From: an uncultured Odoribacter sp.
GTDB lineage: Bacteria; Bacteroidota; Bacteroidia; Bacteroidales; Marinifilaceae
Assembly: GCA_944321165.1 (NCBI GenBank)
Contig: CALUKE010000003.1
Location: forward strand, 186,001 to 250,000
Length of the DNA: 64,000 nucleotides
Direction of reading: 5' to 3'
In this document: piece by piece, positions 17,880 to 26,816 of the stretch
Position numbering within the stretch: the first letter of the stretch is position 1
How the letters are laid out: each line of letters begins with the position of its first letter
Notes under the pieces: generated by a model
Databases searched by the model: none
Told to the model about the DNA's origin: nothing
Seen by the model: only the letters and a program-made list of their open reading frames with translations
Program-made: the position numbers and the translations under genes

Positions 17880-17973
17880 CATATTCGATTTTTTTTTTCA
17901 GAAGACAGAGAAATTTCCATACAATCAGCGATAAGAATGTTTAAAATACAACAATACAAAAGCCCGCATCCGA

Positions 17974-18004
17974 TTTATTTAATAGCAGACTTTTTCTAAC
18001 TTTG
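17974..18004 (+). promoter_or_regulatory. polA promoter
   Basis: TAACTTTG at 17997-18004 matches the Bacteroidota -7 consensus. TTTA at 17974-17977, with a 19-base gap, is a near-match to the -33 TTTG. The polA ATG follows 26 bases later. The promoter is divergent from that of the aromatic operon. Confidence 0.7.
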
Positions 18005-18030
18005 TCGGAATAAATTTTAATCCGATAATC

Positions 18031-20721
18031 ATGTCCGATCAGAAAACATTATTCCTACTGGATGCCTATGCATTGATATACCGTTCCTACTACGCCTTTA
18101 TCAACAATCCCCGAATCACGACGACAGGGATCAACACCTCCGCCACTTTCGGTTTCTGCAATTTTCTGATCGAACTGCTGGAATCGGAAAAACCGACCCA
18201 CATTGCCGTGATTTTCGATCCGGATGGTCCTACTTTCCGACACGAAATGTATGCTCCTTACAAAGCACAACGACCACCCATGCCCGAAGATTTAAAAAAA
18301 TCCATTCCTTATATCAAGCAAATCATTGCAGGTTTGGGTATTCCGTGCCTGGAAGCCCCGGGCTACGAAGCCGATGATTTTATCGGTACACTGGCCAAGA
18401 AAGCAGAGAAAGAAGGTTATACCGTTTACATGATTACACCGGATAAAGATTATGCACAATTGGTCAGCGAAAAAATCTATATGTACAAACCCGGCCGTTC
18501 AGGAAATAAATCGGAAGTATGGGGAATCCCCGAAGTATTGGATCATTTCGGGATAGAACGAGTGGATCAGGTCATCGATATTCTGGGACTGATGGGAGAT
18601 ACGGCAGACAATGTACCTGGCTGTGCGGGCATAGGCCCGAAAAGTGCCGCCTCTTTGGTTTATAAATACGGAGACATCGACGGTATATACGCCCACATCG
18701 ATGAACTCAAAGGCAAACAACGGCAAAATCTGCTTGATTGTCAATCCACCGTACAGCTTTCTCGCACGCTGGTGACCATCTGCACCGAAGTTCCGACAGA
18801 AATCACACCGAAGGAACTGGAAAAAAAACACATAGACGTAAAAATCCTGGAGCCTATTTTTAAAGAACTGGAATTGTTTTCCTTGGTAAAACGGGTTTTG
18901 AATACAGAGACAGAAAAAGAGACCTCAGAGAAATTATCGGATATCCATGTCAATTACATCGATTATTCCCAAGACGTGGACTCTTTGCTAAAACGTCTGG
19001 AAACAAGCACCCAATTCGCTTTATATGCTACATTCCAGAGCGGAACCTTATACAATTCCTGGCCCGGACACTTGTGTTTTTCCGACAGCACTCACGAAGT
19101 AGGATACCTTCATCTACCCAGCGAAAAAAACAAAGCCAAAGAGCTCCTTCTTCGATTCAAAGCGATTTTTGAAAATAAACACAAGACTTTGATTTCCACC
19201 GATGTCAAAAACGACCTGATCTGGATGAAAAGAGCCGACATCGAACTCCAAAATGCTATTTTCGATATCAAAATAGCCCATTATGTTTTACATCCCGACA
19301 TGTCCCACGATCTAAGCCGAATCGCCTTAGAATACCTGAACTATCAACTGAGCGGAAATAAAAAAGAAGACCCACAATTAAGCCTGCAATTCGACGAAGA
19401 GACAGCCAGCGAAGAAAACGATTTTGCCGAAAAAACCGATGTCATTTTCCAACTGCACGAAAAACTCTGTGCAGATTTAAAGGATACCGGTTTGTTCCCT
19501 CTATACAACAATATCGAAATGCCATTGGTTTTTGTACTGGCAGCGATGGAATATGAAGGAGTAAGCATAGACAGTCAAGAGCTGCAGCACATTTCAGACG
19601 AATTGAAAAAACGAATCGATGTCATTGAAAAAGAAATCTATGAATCAGCCGGACAAGAATTCAATATCAGTTCTCCCAAACAGTTGGGAGAAATTCTTTT
19701 CGACAAGCTGAAAATAGACAGCAACCACAAAAAAACCAAATCCGGACAATACAGCACTTCCGAACAGGTATTAATCAAACTGGAAGACGAACATCCCATC
19801 ATTCACCAGATTCTGGACTATAGAGGTCTAAAAAAACTGTTGAATACCTATGCCGAAGCCCTACCCGGCTTCATCGATCCGGAGACACAAAAAATACACA
19901 CCCATTTCAATCAGGCAGAAGCCGCCACAGGTCGTCTGAGCAGCCTCAATCCGAATTTACAAAATATTCCTATCCGGACGGAAGAGGGACGACAAATCCG
20001 AAAGGCATTTGTCACCGGAGATGAAGATTATCTGTTTTTTTCTGCGGATTACTCTCAAGTCGAACTGCGACTGATGGCCCATCTCAGTCAGGACAAAGAA
20101 TTGATCCATGCCTTCAATCATGGCATAGACGTACATACGGCCACTGCTTCGAAAATTTATCACGTTGCTCTGGAAGAAGTGACACCTGAAATGCGCCGCC
20201 GGGCTAAAACCGCCAATTTCGGTATTATATACGGTATTTCCGCCTGGGGATTGGCCGAAAGACTGCACATCAGCCGAAAAGAAGGAAAAGAACTGATCGA
20301 TGGTTATTTCGAACTCTACCCGGGAGTCAAAAAATACATGGAAGAATCGGTTGAAAAAGCCCGGAAGAAAGAATATGTAGAAACCATCATGGGAAGAAGA
20401 CGTTATCTGAAAGATATCAATTCCAGAAACGCCGTTGTCCGGGGCATGGCAGAACGGAATGCCATCAATGCTCCGATTCAGGGATCTGCAGCCGATATCA
20501 TCAAGATGGCGATGATTTGTATTCAGAAACGAATGGAAGAAGAAGGTTTTCTATCCAAAATGATTCTGCAAGTTCACGATGAATTGAATTTCAAATGCCA
20601 CAAATCTGAGCAATACCTGTTAAAAAGCCTGGTCACCAACTGTATGGAACATGTCGTCAGCCTTTCTGTTCCTCTGACCGTCAGTACAGGCTTCGGTAAA
20701 AACTGGTATGAAGCCCATTAA
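18031..20721 (+). CDS. polA: DNA polymerase I, proofreading domain degenerate
   Basis: Fills gaps and replaces RNA primers. The 896-residue protein has an N-terminal 5'-3' flap nuclease domain (about 1-290, starting FLLDAYALIYRSYYAF), a middle 3'-5' exonuclease-like domain (about 310-470) and the C-terminal polymerase with motif A (SADYSQVELRLMAHLS), motif B (RRRAKTANFGIIYGIS) and motif C (QVHDELNFK). In the middle domain, the position of the ExoI metal-binding D-x-E reads FALYATFQ, so both acidic residues are missing and the domain is shortened. The later aspartates (VKNDLIW, AEKTDVIF) remain. Proofreading is therefore probably lost while nick translation is kept. Confidence 0.95.
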   Translation: MSDQKTLFLLDAYALIYRSYYAFINNPRITTTGINTSATFGFCNFLIELLESEKPTHIAVIFDPDGPTFRHEMYAPYKAQRPPMPEDLKKSIPYIKQIIAGLGIPCLEAPGYEADDFIGTLAKKAEKEGYTVYMITPDKDYAQLVSEKIYMYKPGRSGNKSEVWGIPEVLDHFGIERVDQVIDILGLMGDTADNVPGCAGIGPKSAASLVYKYGDIDGIYAHIDELKGKQRQNLLDCQSTVQLSRTLVTICTEVPTEITPKELEKKHIDVKILEPIFKELELFSLVKRVLNTETEKETSEKLSDIHVNYIDYSQDVDSLLKRLETSTQFALYATFQSGTLYNSWPGHLCFSDSTHEVGYLHLPSEKNKAKELLLRFKAIFENKHKTLISTDVKNDLIWMKRADIELQNAIFDIKIAHYVLHPDMSHDLSRIALEYLNYQLSGNKKEDPQLSLQFDEETASEENDFAEKTDVIFQLHEKLCADLKDTGLFPLYNNIEMPLVFVLAAMEYEGVSIDSQELQHISDELKKRIDVIEKEIYESAGQEFNISSPKQLGEILFDKLKIDSNHKKTKSGQYSTSEQVLIKLEDEHPIIHQILDYRGLKKLLNTYAEALPGFIDPETQKIHTHFNQAEAATGRLSSLNPNLQNIPIRTEEGRQIRKAFVTGDEDYLFFSADYSQVELRLMAHLSQDKELIHAFNHGIDVHTATASKIYHVALEEVTPEMRRRAKTANFGIIYGISAWGLAERLHISRKEGKELIDGYFELYPGVKKYMEESVEKARKKEYVETIMGRRRYLKDINSRNAVVRGMAERNAINAPIQGSAADIIKMAMICIQKRMEEEGFLSKMILQVHDELNFKCHKSEQYLLKSLVTNCMEHVVSLSVPLTVSTGFGKNWYEAH

Positions 20722-20758
20722 AGCAGGTGTATGACCTAAACCCACAATCGCCGTTTCT

Positions 20759-21538
20759 ATGAATACCTCCGATCAGCCCATAAAAGACAGTATCCCTCAA
20801 GACTCCTGCTATAACTTCTTGGAGCAAAACGATATCTCTCCGTTAACCGTTATCGAAACAGACAGTTTTGAGATTCAAATGCGTGTAAATCAACCTTTAC
20901 CTTACCGACATTTAAACAATCATCAAAATCTCATCGGTCAGCTGGTTTTTACCTCTTTTTTTCTCATCATTTTTGCTTTCATTCGGTTGAGAGGAAAAAA
21001 TTTATTCCATCATCTGTTGAACGTATTGATTAAAAGAAAAAAAATAGAGCCTATTTTAAACGATGGCATTTCTTCCAATTTACTTTTTTATCTGCTCTCA
21101 CTTTGCCTGTCCTTTTCGATTTTGGCAATCACAATCACTTACATGGCACAGGGGATTTTTATTCACTTATCAACCCTATACATTTTTGCCGGCCTACTGT
21201 TGTATCATTTTTTACTGCTATCGGTCGTCCACTTGCTGGGTTGGACTTTTAACGGAAAACATATTACAAACGAGATCATTATCAATTTGTGGTGTTACCA
21301 CATTTCAACCGGTTTACTGGTTTCCCCTTTTGTCATTTCTGCCTTTTTCGTTGAATCATTTGCGGTAATGCCTCTACTAAAGATAGTTGTATTTGGCATC
21401 TTTTTGCTTATATTTCTTAAAATTATCAGATGGATAGAAATATTAACTACATATAAAGTTTCAATTTTATATATGATTTTGTACCTTTGTGCCCTCGAAA
21501 TCATGCCACTTCTTGTTCTTTACAAAGTGGCCTTATAA
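20759..21538 (+). CDS. DUF4271-family membrane protein
   Basis: A 259-residue integral membrane protein: a polar N-terminus of about 60 residues, then several hydrophobic helices (about 62-78, 108-130, 138-160, 185-205, 213-225 and 240-256). The family is a Bacteroidota-specific domain of unknown function that is usually found beside a uroporphyrinogen-III synthase-like gene, as it is here (22 bases before it). The association suggests a link with haem-related or envelope functions, but none is established. No motif allows more to be said. Confidence 0.75.
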   Translation: MNTSDQPIKDSIPQDSCYNFLEQNDISPLTVIETDSFEIQMRVNQPLPYRHLNNHQNLIGQLVFTSFFLIIFAFIRLRGKNLFHHLLNVLIKRKKIEPILNDGISSNLLFYLLSLCLSFSILAITITYMAQGIFIHLSTLYIFAGLLLYHFLLLSVVHLLGWTFNGKHITNEIIINLWCYHISTGLLVSPFVISAFFVESFAVMPLLKIVVFGIFLLIFLKIIRWIEILTTYKVSILYMILYLCALEIMPLLVLYKVAL

Positions 21539-21560
21539 TATCTAGGGTATTAATTAAAAC

Positions 21561-22334
21561 ATGACTGCTTTGAAGATAAAAAAGATACTCGTATCGCAAC
21601 CTCAGCCAGTAACAGAAAAATCTCCTTATTCTGAATTGGCTGAAAAATACGGTTTAAAGCTGGAATTTCGTCCTTTCATCAAAGTGGAAGGAGTAACAGC
21701 CAAAGAATTCAGACAAGAACGGATCAATATTCTTGATCATACAGCCATTATTTTTACCAGTCGAACTGCCATCGATCATTTTTTCAGAATCTGCAAAGAA
21801 CTGAGAATAACAGTACCGGATACCATGAAGTATTTTTGTATCTCAGAAGCGACAGCTTTTTATCTGCAGAAATACATTGTCTACCGGAAAAGAAAGATCT
21901 TTTATGGAGACAAAAAAGTCGATGACATGACAAAAATCCTGTTAAAACATAAAACAGAGAATTTTTTAGTACCGCTGTCAGATATTCACAAAGAAAACAT
22001 ACCGGGTCTATTGGATCAGTTGAATCTGAAATATACAAAAGCTATTCTGTATAAAACAGTATCCAGTGATCTGAGCGACATCAAGGATTTAAAAGAATAC
22101 GACATCATTGCTTTTTATACTCCTTCAGGCATCAAATCCCTGTTCCAGAATTTTCCAGATTTCGTACAGGATACAACAGCCATTGCAGCTTTCGGACCGG
22201 CAACAGCAAAGGCAGTTGAAGAAGCCGGATTGAGGCTGGACATCAAAGCTCCGACGCCACAATGTCCTTCGATGACCATGGCAATTGAAGAGTTCATCAA
22301 ACATTATAACAAAGAGAACAAAATCAAATCATAA
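21561..22334 (+). CDS. hemD: uroporphyrinogen-III synthase family protein
   Basis: A 257-residue HemD-type protein made of two linked alpha/beta domains. Visible are ILVSQPQP at the start, AIIFTSRTAIDHFF near 64, a second-domain IIAFYTPSGIKSLF and TTAIAAFGPATAKAVEEAG near the end. The HemD fold closes hydroxymethylbilane to uroporphyrinogen III, but sequence conservation in this family is low, and Bacteroidota often carry HemD homologues without a complete haem pathway. Enzyme activity is therefore uncertain. It ends in the terminator at 22333. Confidence 0.75.
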   Translation: MTALKIKKILVSQPQPVTEKSPYSELAEKYGLKLEFRPFIKVEGVTAKEFRQERINILDHTAIIFTSRTAIDHFFRICKELRITVPDTMKYFCISEATAFYLQKYIVYRKRKIFYGDKKVDDMTKILLKHKTENFLVPLSDIHKENIPGLLDQLNLKYTKAILYKTVSSDLSDIKDLKEYDIIAFYTPSGIKSLFQNFPDFVQDTTAIAAFGPATAKAVEEAGLRLDIKAPTPQCPSMTMAIEEFIKHYNKENKIKS

Positions 22335-22370
22335 AAAGGAGGTCTGAAAAATTTTCAGACTTCCTTTTTT
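22333..22370 (+). terminator. intrinsic terminator after hemD
   Basis: Arms of 18 bases (22333-22350 and 22352-22369) pair with one G-U wobble and end in a T6 run. The stem begins inside the hemD stop codon and finishes 16 bases before the rnpA start. Confidence 0.85.
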
Positions 22371-22385
22371 ATAATCCTTTTCTCT

Positions 22386-22772
22386 ATGTACTCATTTAGT
22401 AAAGCCGAACGTTTATGCAGCAAAACACTTTTTGAAGAATTGCTCTCTTCCGAGCATAGTTTTGTTAAATATCCGTTTCGAATTATTCTGAAACACTCTT
22501 CGATACCGGGGAAATACCCGGCTCGCATAGCCATCAGCGTAAGCAAAAAAAGATTCAAAAGAGCCGTGGAAAGGAATCGGATAAAACGTCTCTTCCGGGA
22601 AGCCTACCGACTGAATAAATGCGAGTTTTATCAACAACTGACTGCTGGAGAAACCTTGGATATTCTTTTTATATATTTAGATCAGCAATTGCCCTCTTAT
22701 TCTAAAACTGTAAAAGCCATACAGGGTGCTTTGAAAAAAATACCACTCCTACTTTCATCAAACAGAGAATGA
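22386..22772 (+). CDS. rnpA: ribonuclease P protein component
   Basis: The protein subunit of RNase P, which helps the catalytic RNA trim the 5' ends of tRNA precursors. It is 128 residues long and begins [17 protein letters not shown]. The conserved basic RNR-type motif is [16 protein letters not shown] near residues 60-75, preceded by [11 protein letters not shown]. It overlaps yidD by four bases (ATGA), the common rnpA-yidD arrangement. The usual rpmH neighbour is not upstream, which is normal in Bacteroidota. Confidence 0.92.
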   Translation: MYSFSKAERLCSKTLFEELLSSEHSFVKYPFRIILKHSSIPGKYPARIAISVSKKRFKRAVERNRIKRLFREAYRLNKCEFYQQLTAGETLDILFIYLDQQLPSYSKTVKAIQGALKKIPLLLSSNRE

Positions 22773-22999
22773 AGCTTATCAAACAATTTATCGGCCTTCT
22801 ACTGCTTTTACCCATCAAATTCTATCAATACTGCATATCGCCTTTGAAACCTCCGACATGCCGTTTCGTTCCTACCTGTTCGCAATATGCACTTGAAGCC
22901 ATCCAAAAATACGGACCTTTTAAAGGGTTATGGCTGGCGATCAAAAGACTGCTTCGCTGTCATCCGTGGGGAGGCAGCGGCTACGATCCGGTACCTTAA
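22769..22999 (+). CDS. yidD: membrane protein insertion efficiency factor
   Basis: A 76-residue YidD protein thought to assist YidC-dependent membrane insertion at the inner membrane. It has an amphipathic N-terminal helix and the characteristic cysteine-rich core [21 protein letters not shown] followed by a [13 protein letters not shown] ending. Start ATG at 22769 overlaps the rnpA stop. Confidence 0.95.
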   Translation: MKLIKQFIGLLLLLPIKFYQYCISPLKPPTCRFVPTCSQYALEAIQKYGPFKGLWLAIKRLLRCHPWGGSGYDPVP

Positions 23000-23122
23000 A
23001 AAATAAGAATCTGTCTTAAGGATTTACTAATTTCATTCCACCATTTTCAATTATCAATTATATATCGTATTTTCGTTAAATGAAATCATCGCATGCATAA
23101 TGAACAAAAATTATAGATATAA

Positions 23123-24778
23123 ATGAAAGCAAAAAAATTCCTATTCATTGGCATTGCTTTTATCGCGATCGTATTCGGATTGACCGCTTTGAAAAACGAT
23201 GATAAAAGCTTTGAGATCAGTAAACAGCTCAATATCTATGCCACCCTTTTCAGAGATGTCAATCTGTTTTATGTAGACGAAGTAGAACCTGAAAAACTAG
23301 TAACAACAGGTATCAAAGCCATGCTAAAATCCCTGGATCCTTATACCGTATATTATCCCGAATCAGAAATGGAGGATGTAAAACTCATGACGACAGGAGA
23401 ATATGCAGGTATCGGTTCGGTGATCAGCCAAAAGGGAGAACATGTTATCATACGTGAACCTTACAAAGGTTCTCCGGCAGACAAAGCAGGACTGCTTCCC
23501 GGCGACATCATTCTTGCCATTGACGGACATTCGGTACAAGGTAAAAATACAGAAGAAGTCAGTAATTTGTTAAAAGGACAGCCCGGAAAAGAAATTACCA
23601 TCAAAATCCAACGGGCATATGAAGCAAAACCTCTGGAGAAAAAAACCATCCGAGAAAAAATACAATTACCCAATATTCCCTACTACGGCATGTTGAACGA
23701 CAAGACCGGATACCTCTATCTCACCAGTTTTACAGACAAATCTGCAGCAGATGTCCGTTCTGCCATCATCGCCCTGAAAAACGAAGGAGCCACTTCTCTC
23801 ATATTGGACTTAAGAGGAAATGCCGGTGGACTTCTGGATCAGGCTGTTGAAATTGTCAATTTCTTTGTTCCCAGAAATTCCAAAGTTGTCAATACCAAAG
23901 GAAAAGTAAAACAATGGGACAAAGAATATGTTGCAACCAATAACCCCATTGTCCCGGAAATGCCGCTGGCCGTATTGATAGACCGCGGTTCGGCATCTGC
24001 TGCTGAGATTGTTTCCGGAGCTTTACAGGACCTTGACAGAGCCGTTCTAATCGGCGAACGTTCATTCGGCAAGGGATTGGTACAAACAGTCCGCGATTTG
24101 GCCTATAATACCAAATTAAAAGTAACAACAGCCAAATACTATATTCCAAGCGGCAGATGCATACAGGCCCTGGACTATTCACACAGAAATCCGGACGGAA
24201 GCGTTGGAAAAGTACCCGATTCTTTAATCAGCGAATTCAAAACCCAGGCAGGACGCAAAGTATACGACGGCGGAGGAATTACCCCCGATATCAAAATAGA
24301 ACCCAAAGAATATGCAAGAATTACACAAGAACTTGTTTTACAAGATCTTACATTCGATTTTGTCAATGACTATGCATTGCGTCATCCGAATATAGCTCCA
24401 TTGAAAGAATTCAAAATTACAGAAGAGATTTATGACGAATTCATTGCTTATCTGAAAGAAAAAGAATTCACTTATAAAACGGAAACTCAACAAATACTGA
24501 CCAAACTGATCGAAGCGGCAAAAGCTGAAAAATATTACGAGGAAGCTGAAAGTCAAATCAACACACTGGAAAAAAGTTTCGTACACTCCATCGACCGCGA
24601 TATGGAAGTGTTCAAAGAAGAGATCACTTTATTCCTGACCGAGCAATTTATCCAACGTTATTATTATCTGGAAGGCACTATCGAATACAGGACTTCACAC
24701 GATGAAGAAATTGCCAAGGCCATTGAAATTCTGAACGACGAAACAGCATATCAGAATATTTTGAGACCTGCCAAATAA
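23123..24778 (+). CDS. S41-family C-terminal processing protease
   Basis: A 551-residue membrane-anchored protease of the CtpA/Prc type. An uncleaved signal anchor (residues 4-21) places it in the periplasm. A PDZ domain lies near 95-165 (GIGSVISQKGE ... SPADKAGLLPGDIILAIDG). The catalytic core holds the serine in RGSASAAEIVSGALQD and the lysine in GERSFGKGLVQ. A C-terminal helical extension of about 170 residues follows. It would degrade or trim periplasmic proteins by their C-termini. Its substrates are unknown. Terminators lie on both sides (22333 and 24861), although rnpA-yidD precede it. Confidence 0.93.
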   Translation: MKAKKFLFIGIAFIAIVFGLTALKNDDKSFEISKQLNIYATLFRDVNLFYVDEVEPEKLVTTGIKAMLKSLDPYTVYYPESEMEDVKLMTTGEYAGIGSVISQKGEHVIIREPYKGSPADKAGLLPGDIILAIDGHSVQGKNTEEVSNLLKGQPGKEITIKIQRAYEAKPLEKKTIREKIQLPNIPYYGMLNDKTGYLYLTSFTDKSAADVRSAIIALKNEGATSLILDLRGNAGGLLDQAVEIVNFFVPRNSKVVNTKGKVKQWDKEYVATNNPIVPEMPLAVLIDRGSASAAEIVSGALQDLDRAVLIGERSFGKGLVQTVRDLAYNTKLKVTTAKYYIPSGRCIQALDYSHRNPDGSVGKVPDSLISEFKTQAGRKVYDGGGITPDIKIEPKEYARITQELVLQDLTFDFVNDYALRHPNIAPLKEFKITEEIYDEFIAYLKEKEFTYKTETQQILTKLIEAAKAEKYYEEAESQINTLEKSFVHSIDRDMEVFKEEITLFLTEQFIQRYYYLEGTIEYRTSHDEEIAKAIEILNDETAYQNILRPAK

Positions 24779-24860
24779 GATTCAACAGCCTATGGAATCA
24801 TAGACAATGACAAAATCGAAGTGGCATTCCCAAAAATTACAAATTATTTAAATTAAACAA

Positions 24861-24908
24861 AAAGGCTCTATCAAACTCTATTTTCAGAGAACGACAGAGC
24901 CTTTCGTT
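24861..24908. terminator. bidirectional terminator between protease gene and uvrC
   Basis: AAAGGCTCT (24861-24869) pairs with AGAGCCTTT (24896-24904) with further partial pairing inside. Runs of A on the left and T on the right serve both strands. The rest of the 24779-25001 interval shows nothing I recognise. Confidence 0.75.
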
Positions 24909-25001
24909 TTGTAGATAGGAGTATAGAACAATTCCATCTCTTTGACCAAAACAGCTTGAAAACAAAGAAGCCGAACTTCTAAAATTTTACCTTCTTTTTA
25001 G

Positions 25002-26807
25002 CTATTCCTGCTCTGCATGAAAATAATCAAACACCAAACGGGCTCTTTTGTGACCGATGACTTCGGCAAGTTCCTCTATGGATTTTTCTTTAATTAAATC
25101 AACCGATTTAAATTCAGATAATAAAGCAATCTCACTTGATTTTCCTATTCCATTTATATTTCCCAATACACTATCAATCTGTGATTTTTCTCTCAATTTA
25201 CGATGAAAAGTAATACCAAAACGATGTGCTTCGTCCCGAATATGCATCAAAGTTTTCAAAGCAACCGAATTTTTAGCTAACAAATAAGGATCTTTGTCCT
25301 CCGGAAAATAGATTTCCTCCATTTGCTTCGCAAGTCCCAAAATGGATATTTTTCCGTATAGTCCTAATTTTTTAAGACTGTTGACAGCCGAATGCAATTG
25401 TCCCTTTCCGCCATCAATCACAATCAGATCGGGCAATTCACAACCCTCTTCTAACACACGTTTGTATCTCCGGAAAACAATTTCTTCCATGGAAGCAAAA
25501 TCATCCGCACCAACCACTGTTTTCACGTGAAACTTTCGGTATTCTCTCTTGGCCGGCTTTCCATCAATAAAAACAACACAGGAAGCAACTGGATTAGTTC
25601 CTTGTATGTTTGAATTGTCAAAACATTCCATTCGATGGGGCAATACAGGCAATTTTAATTCTAATTTAATGGTTTTCAGTATATTAAAAGCAGAATCCTC
25701 TTTTTTAAGACTTCTTTGCCGCTCCCTGTCCAGTTTAAAGTAAGCCACATTTCTCTCAGACAATTCAAGCAGTTGTTTTTTATCACCCCGCTGCGGAATC
25801 AGATACTGTACGCCCTCCAATTTTACATCCGGGTAAAAAGGAACGAGGATCTCTTTGGAATGACTGTTGACCAGTTGGCGGATCTCGTAGATGGCAAAAG
25901 CAAGTAACGCCTCCTTCTCCTCCTCTATTTTTTTCTCCAATTCAACAGTATGTACTTGAATAACAGCACCATGCACAATTCGTAAGAAATTTACATAAGC
26001 ATATTTCTCATCTTCCAAATAAGAAAAAACATCCGTATCATGAATAGAAGTCCGAACAATGGTCGATTTAGATTGATAATTCCGGATAGACTCCAAAGCT
26101 TCCTTCATCTGAAAAGCCTCTTCAAAGTGTAAATTATCGGAATAAATTTTCATCTTCTGCTGCAGTACCTGAATGACGGCAGAAAGATTTCCTTTCAAAA
26201 TATTCCGGACCTGATTGATAAATTCATTATACTCCTCTTCTTGAATTTTCCCGACACAGGGAGCCAGACAGTTACCGATATGATATTCCAGACAGACTTT
26301 AAAACGGCCGCTCAAAACAGAGTTTGGATTCAAAGCCAAATTGCAAGTCCGCAATTTAAACAAAGATTTGATCAATGAAATTAAAATATGGGCAAATTTT
26401 CCGGAAGTATAGGGACCGAAATACTCGGATCCGTCCTGCACATAACGCCGGGTCATAAATACCCGGGAAAAAGGCTCTTTTTTGATGCAAATCCAAGGAT
26501 AAGTCTTGTCGTCTTTTAACAGTATATTATAACGAGGCTTATATTTCTTAATCAAATTATTTTCTAAAAGCAGGGCATCCTGTTCGCTATTCACGACGAT
26601 ATAACGGAGATCTGCGATTTTATTGACCAAGACTTGTGTTTTAGTTGATTGATTGTTTTTATTCAAATAAGAGAGTACCCTATTTTTAAGATTTTTCGCC
26701 TTACCGATATAAATGATTGAACCGGATGCATCAAAATATTGATACACACCCGGAGAAGAAGGCAACTCATTGATTTTTTTCTTTAAATGCTCATCGAATA
26801 AAGCCAT
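25002..26807 (-). CDS. uvrC: excinuclease ABC subunit C
   Basis: Makes both incisions in nucleotide excision repair, recruited by UvrB. It has 601 residues. The N-terminal GIY-YIG domain begins SPGVYQYFDASGSIIYIGKAKNLKNR near residue 17. A four-cysteine cluster that binds Fe-S in UvrC lies near 155-190 (RTCNLAL, KVCLEYHIGNCLAPCVG). A UVR motif follows near 215-245, then the RNase H-like C-terminal nuclease domain (ECFDNSNIQG, DLIVIDGGKGQL) and helix-hairpin-helix repeats at the end. It is the last gene of a minus-strand run and lies 9 bases after ade. A parS-like sequence falls inside it at 25519. Confidence 0.97.
   Translation of the reverse strand: MALFDEHLKKKINELPSSPGVYQYFDASGSIIYIGKAKNLKNRVLSYLNKNNQSTKTQVLVNKIADLRYIVVNSEQDALLLENNLIKKYKPRYNILLKDDKTYPWICIKKEPFSRVFMTRRYVQDGSEYFGPYTSGKFAHILISLIKSLFKLRTCNLALNPNSVLSGRFKVCLEYHIGNCLAPCVGKIQEEEYNEFINQVRNILKGNLSAVIQVLQQKMKIYSDNLHFEEAFQMKEALESIRNYQSKSTIVRTSIHDTDVFSYLEDEKYAYVNFLRIVHGAVIQVHTVELEKKIEEEKEALLAFAIYEIRQLVNSHSKEILVPFYPDVKLEGVQYLIPQRGDKKQLLELSERNVAYFKLDRERQRSLKKEDSAFNILKTIKLELKLPVLPHRMECFDNSNIQGTNPVASCVVFIDGKPAKREYRKFHVKTVVGADDFASMEEIVFRRYKRVLEEGCELPDLIVIDGGKGQLHSAVNSLKKLGLYGKISILGLAKQMEEIYFPEDKDPYLLAKNSVALKTLMHIRDEAHRFGITFHRKLREKSQIDSVLGNINGIGKSSEIALLSEFKSVDLIKEKSIEELAEVIGHKRARLVFDYFHAEQE
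25519..25534. other. parS-like sequence inside uvrC, imperfect
   Basis: The 16 bases GTTTTCACGTGAAACT match 13 of 16 positions of the ParB-binding palindrome and keep the CACGTG centre with TTT and AAAC flanks. It lies 3 kb from the perfect site at 28497. It could be a secondary parS or chance within coding sequence. Confidence 0.35.
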
Positions 26808-26816
26808 CGTAATTTC

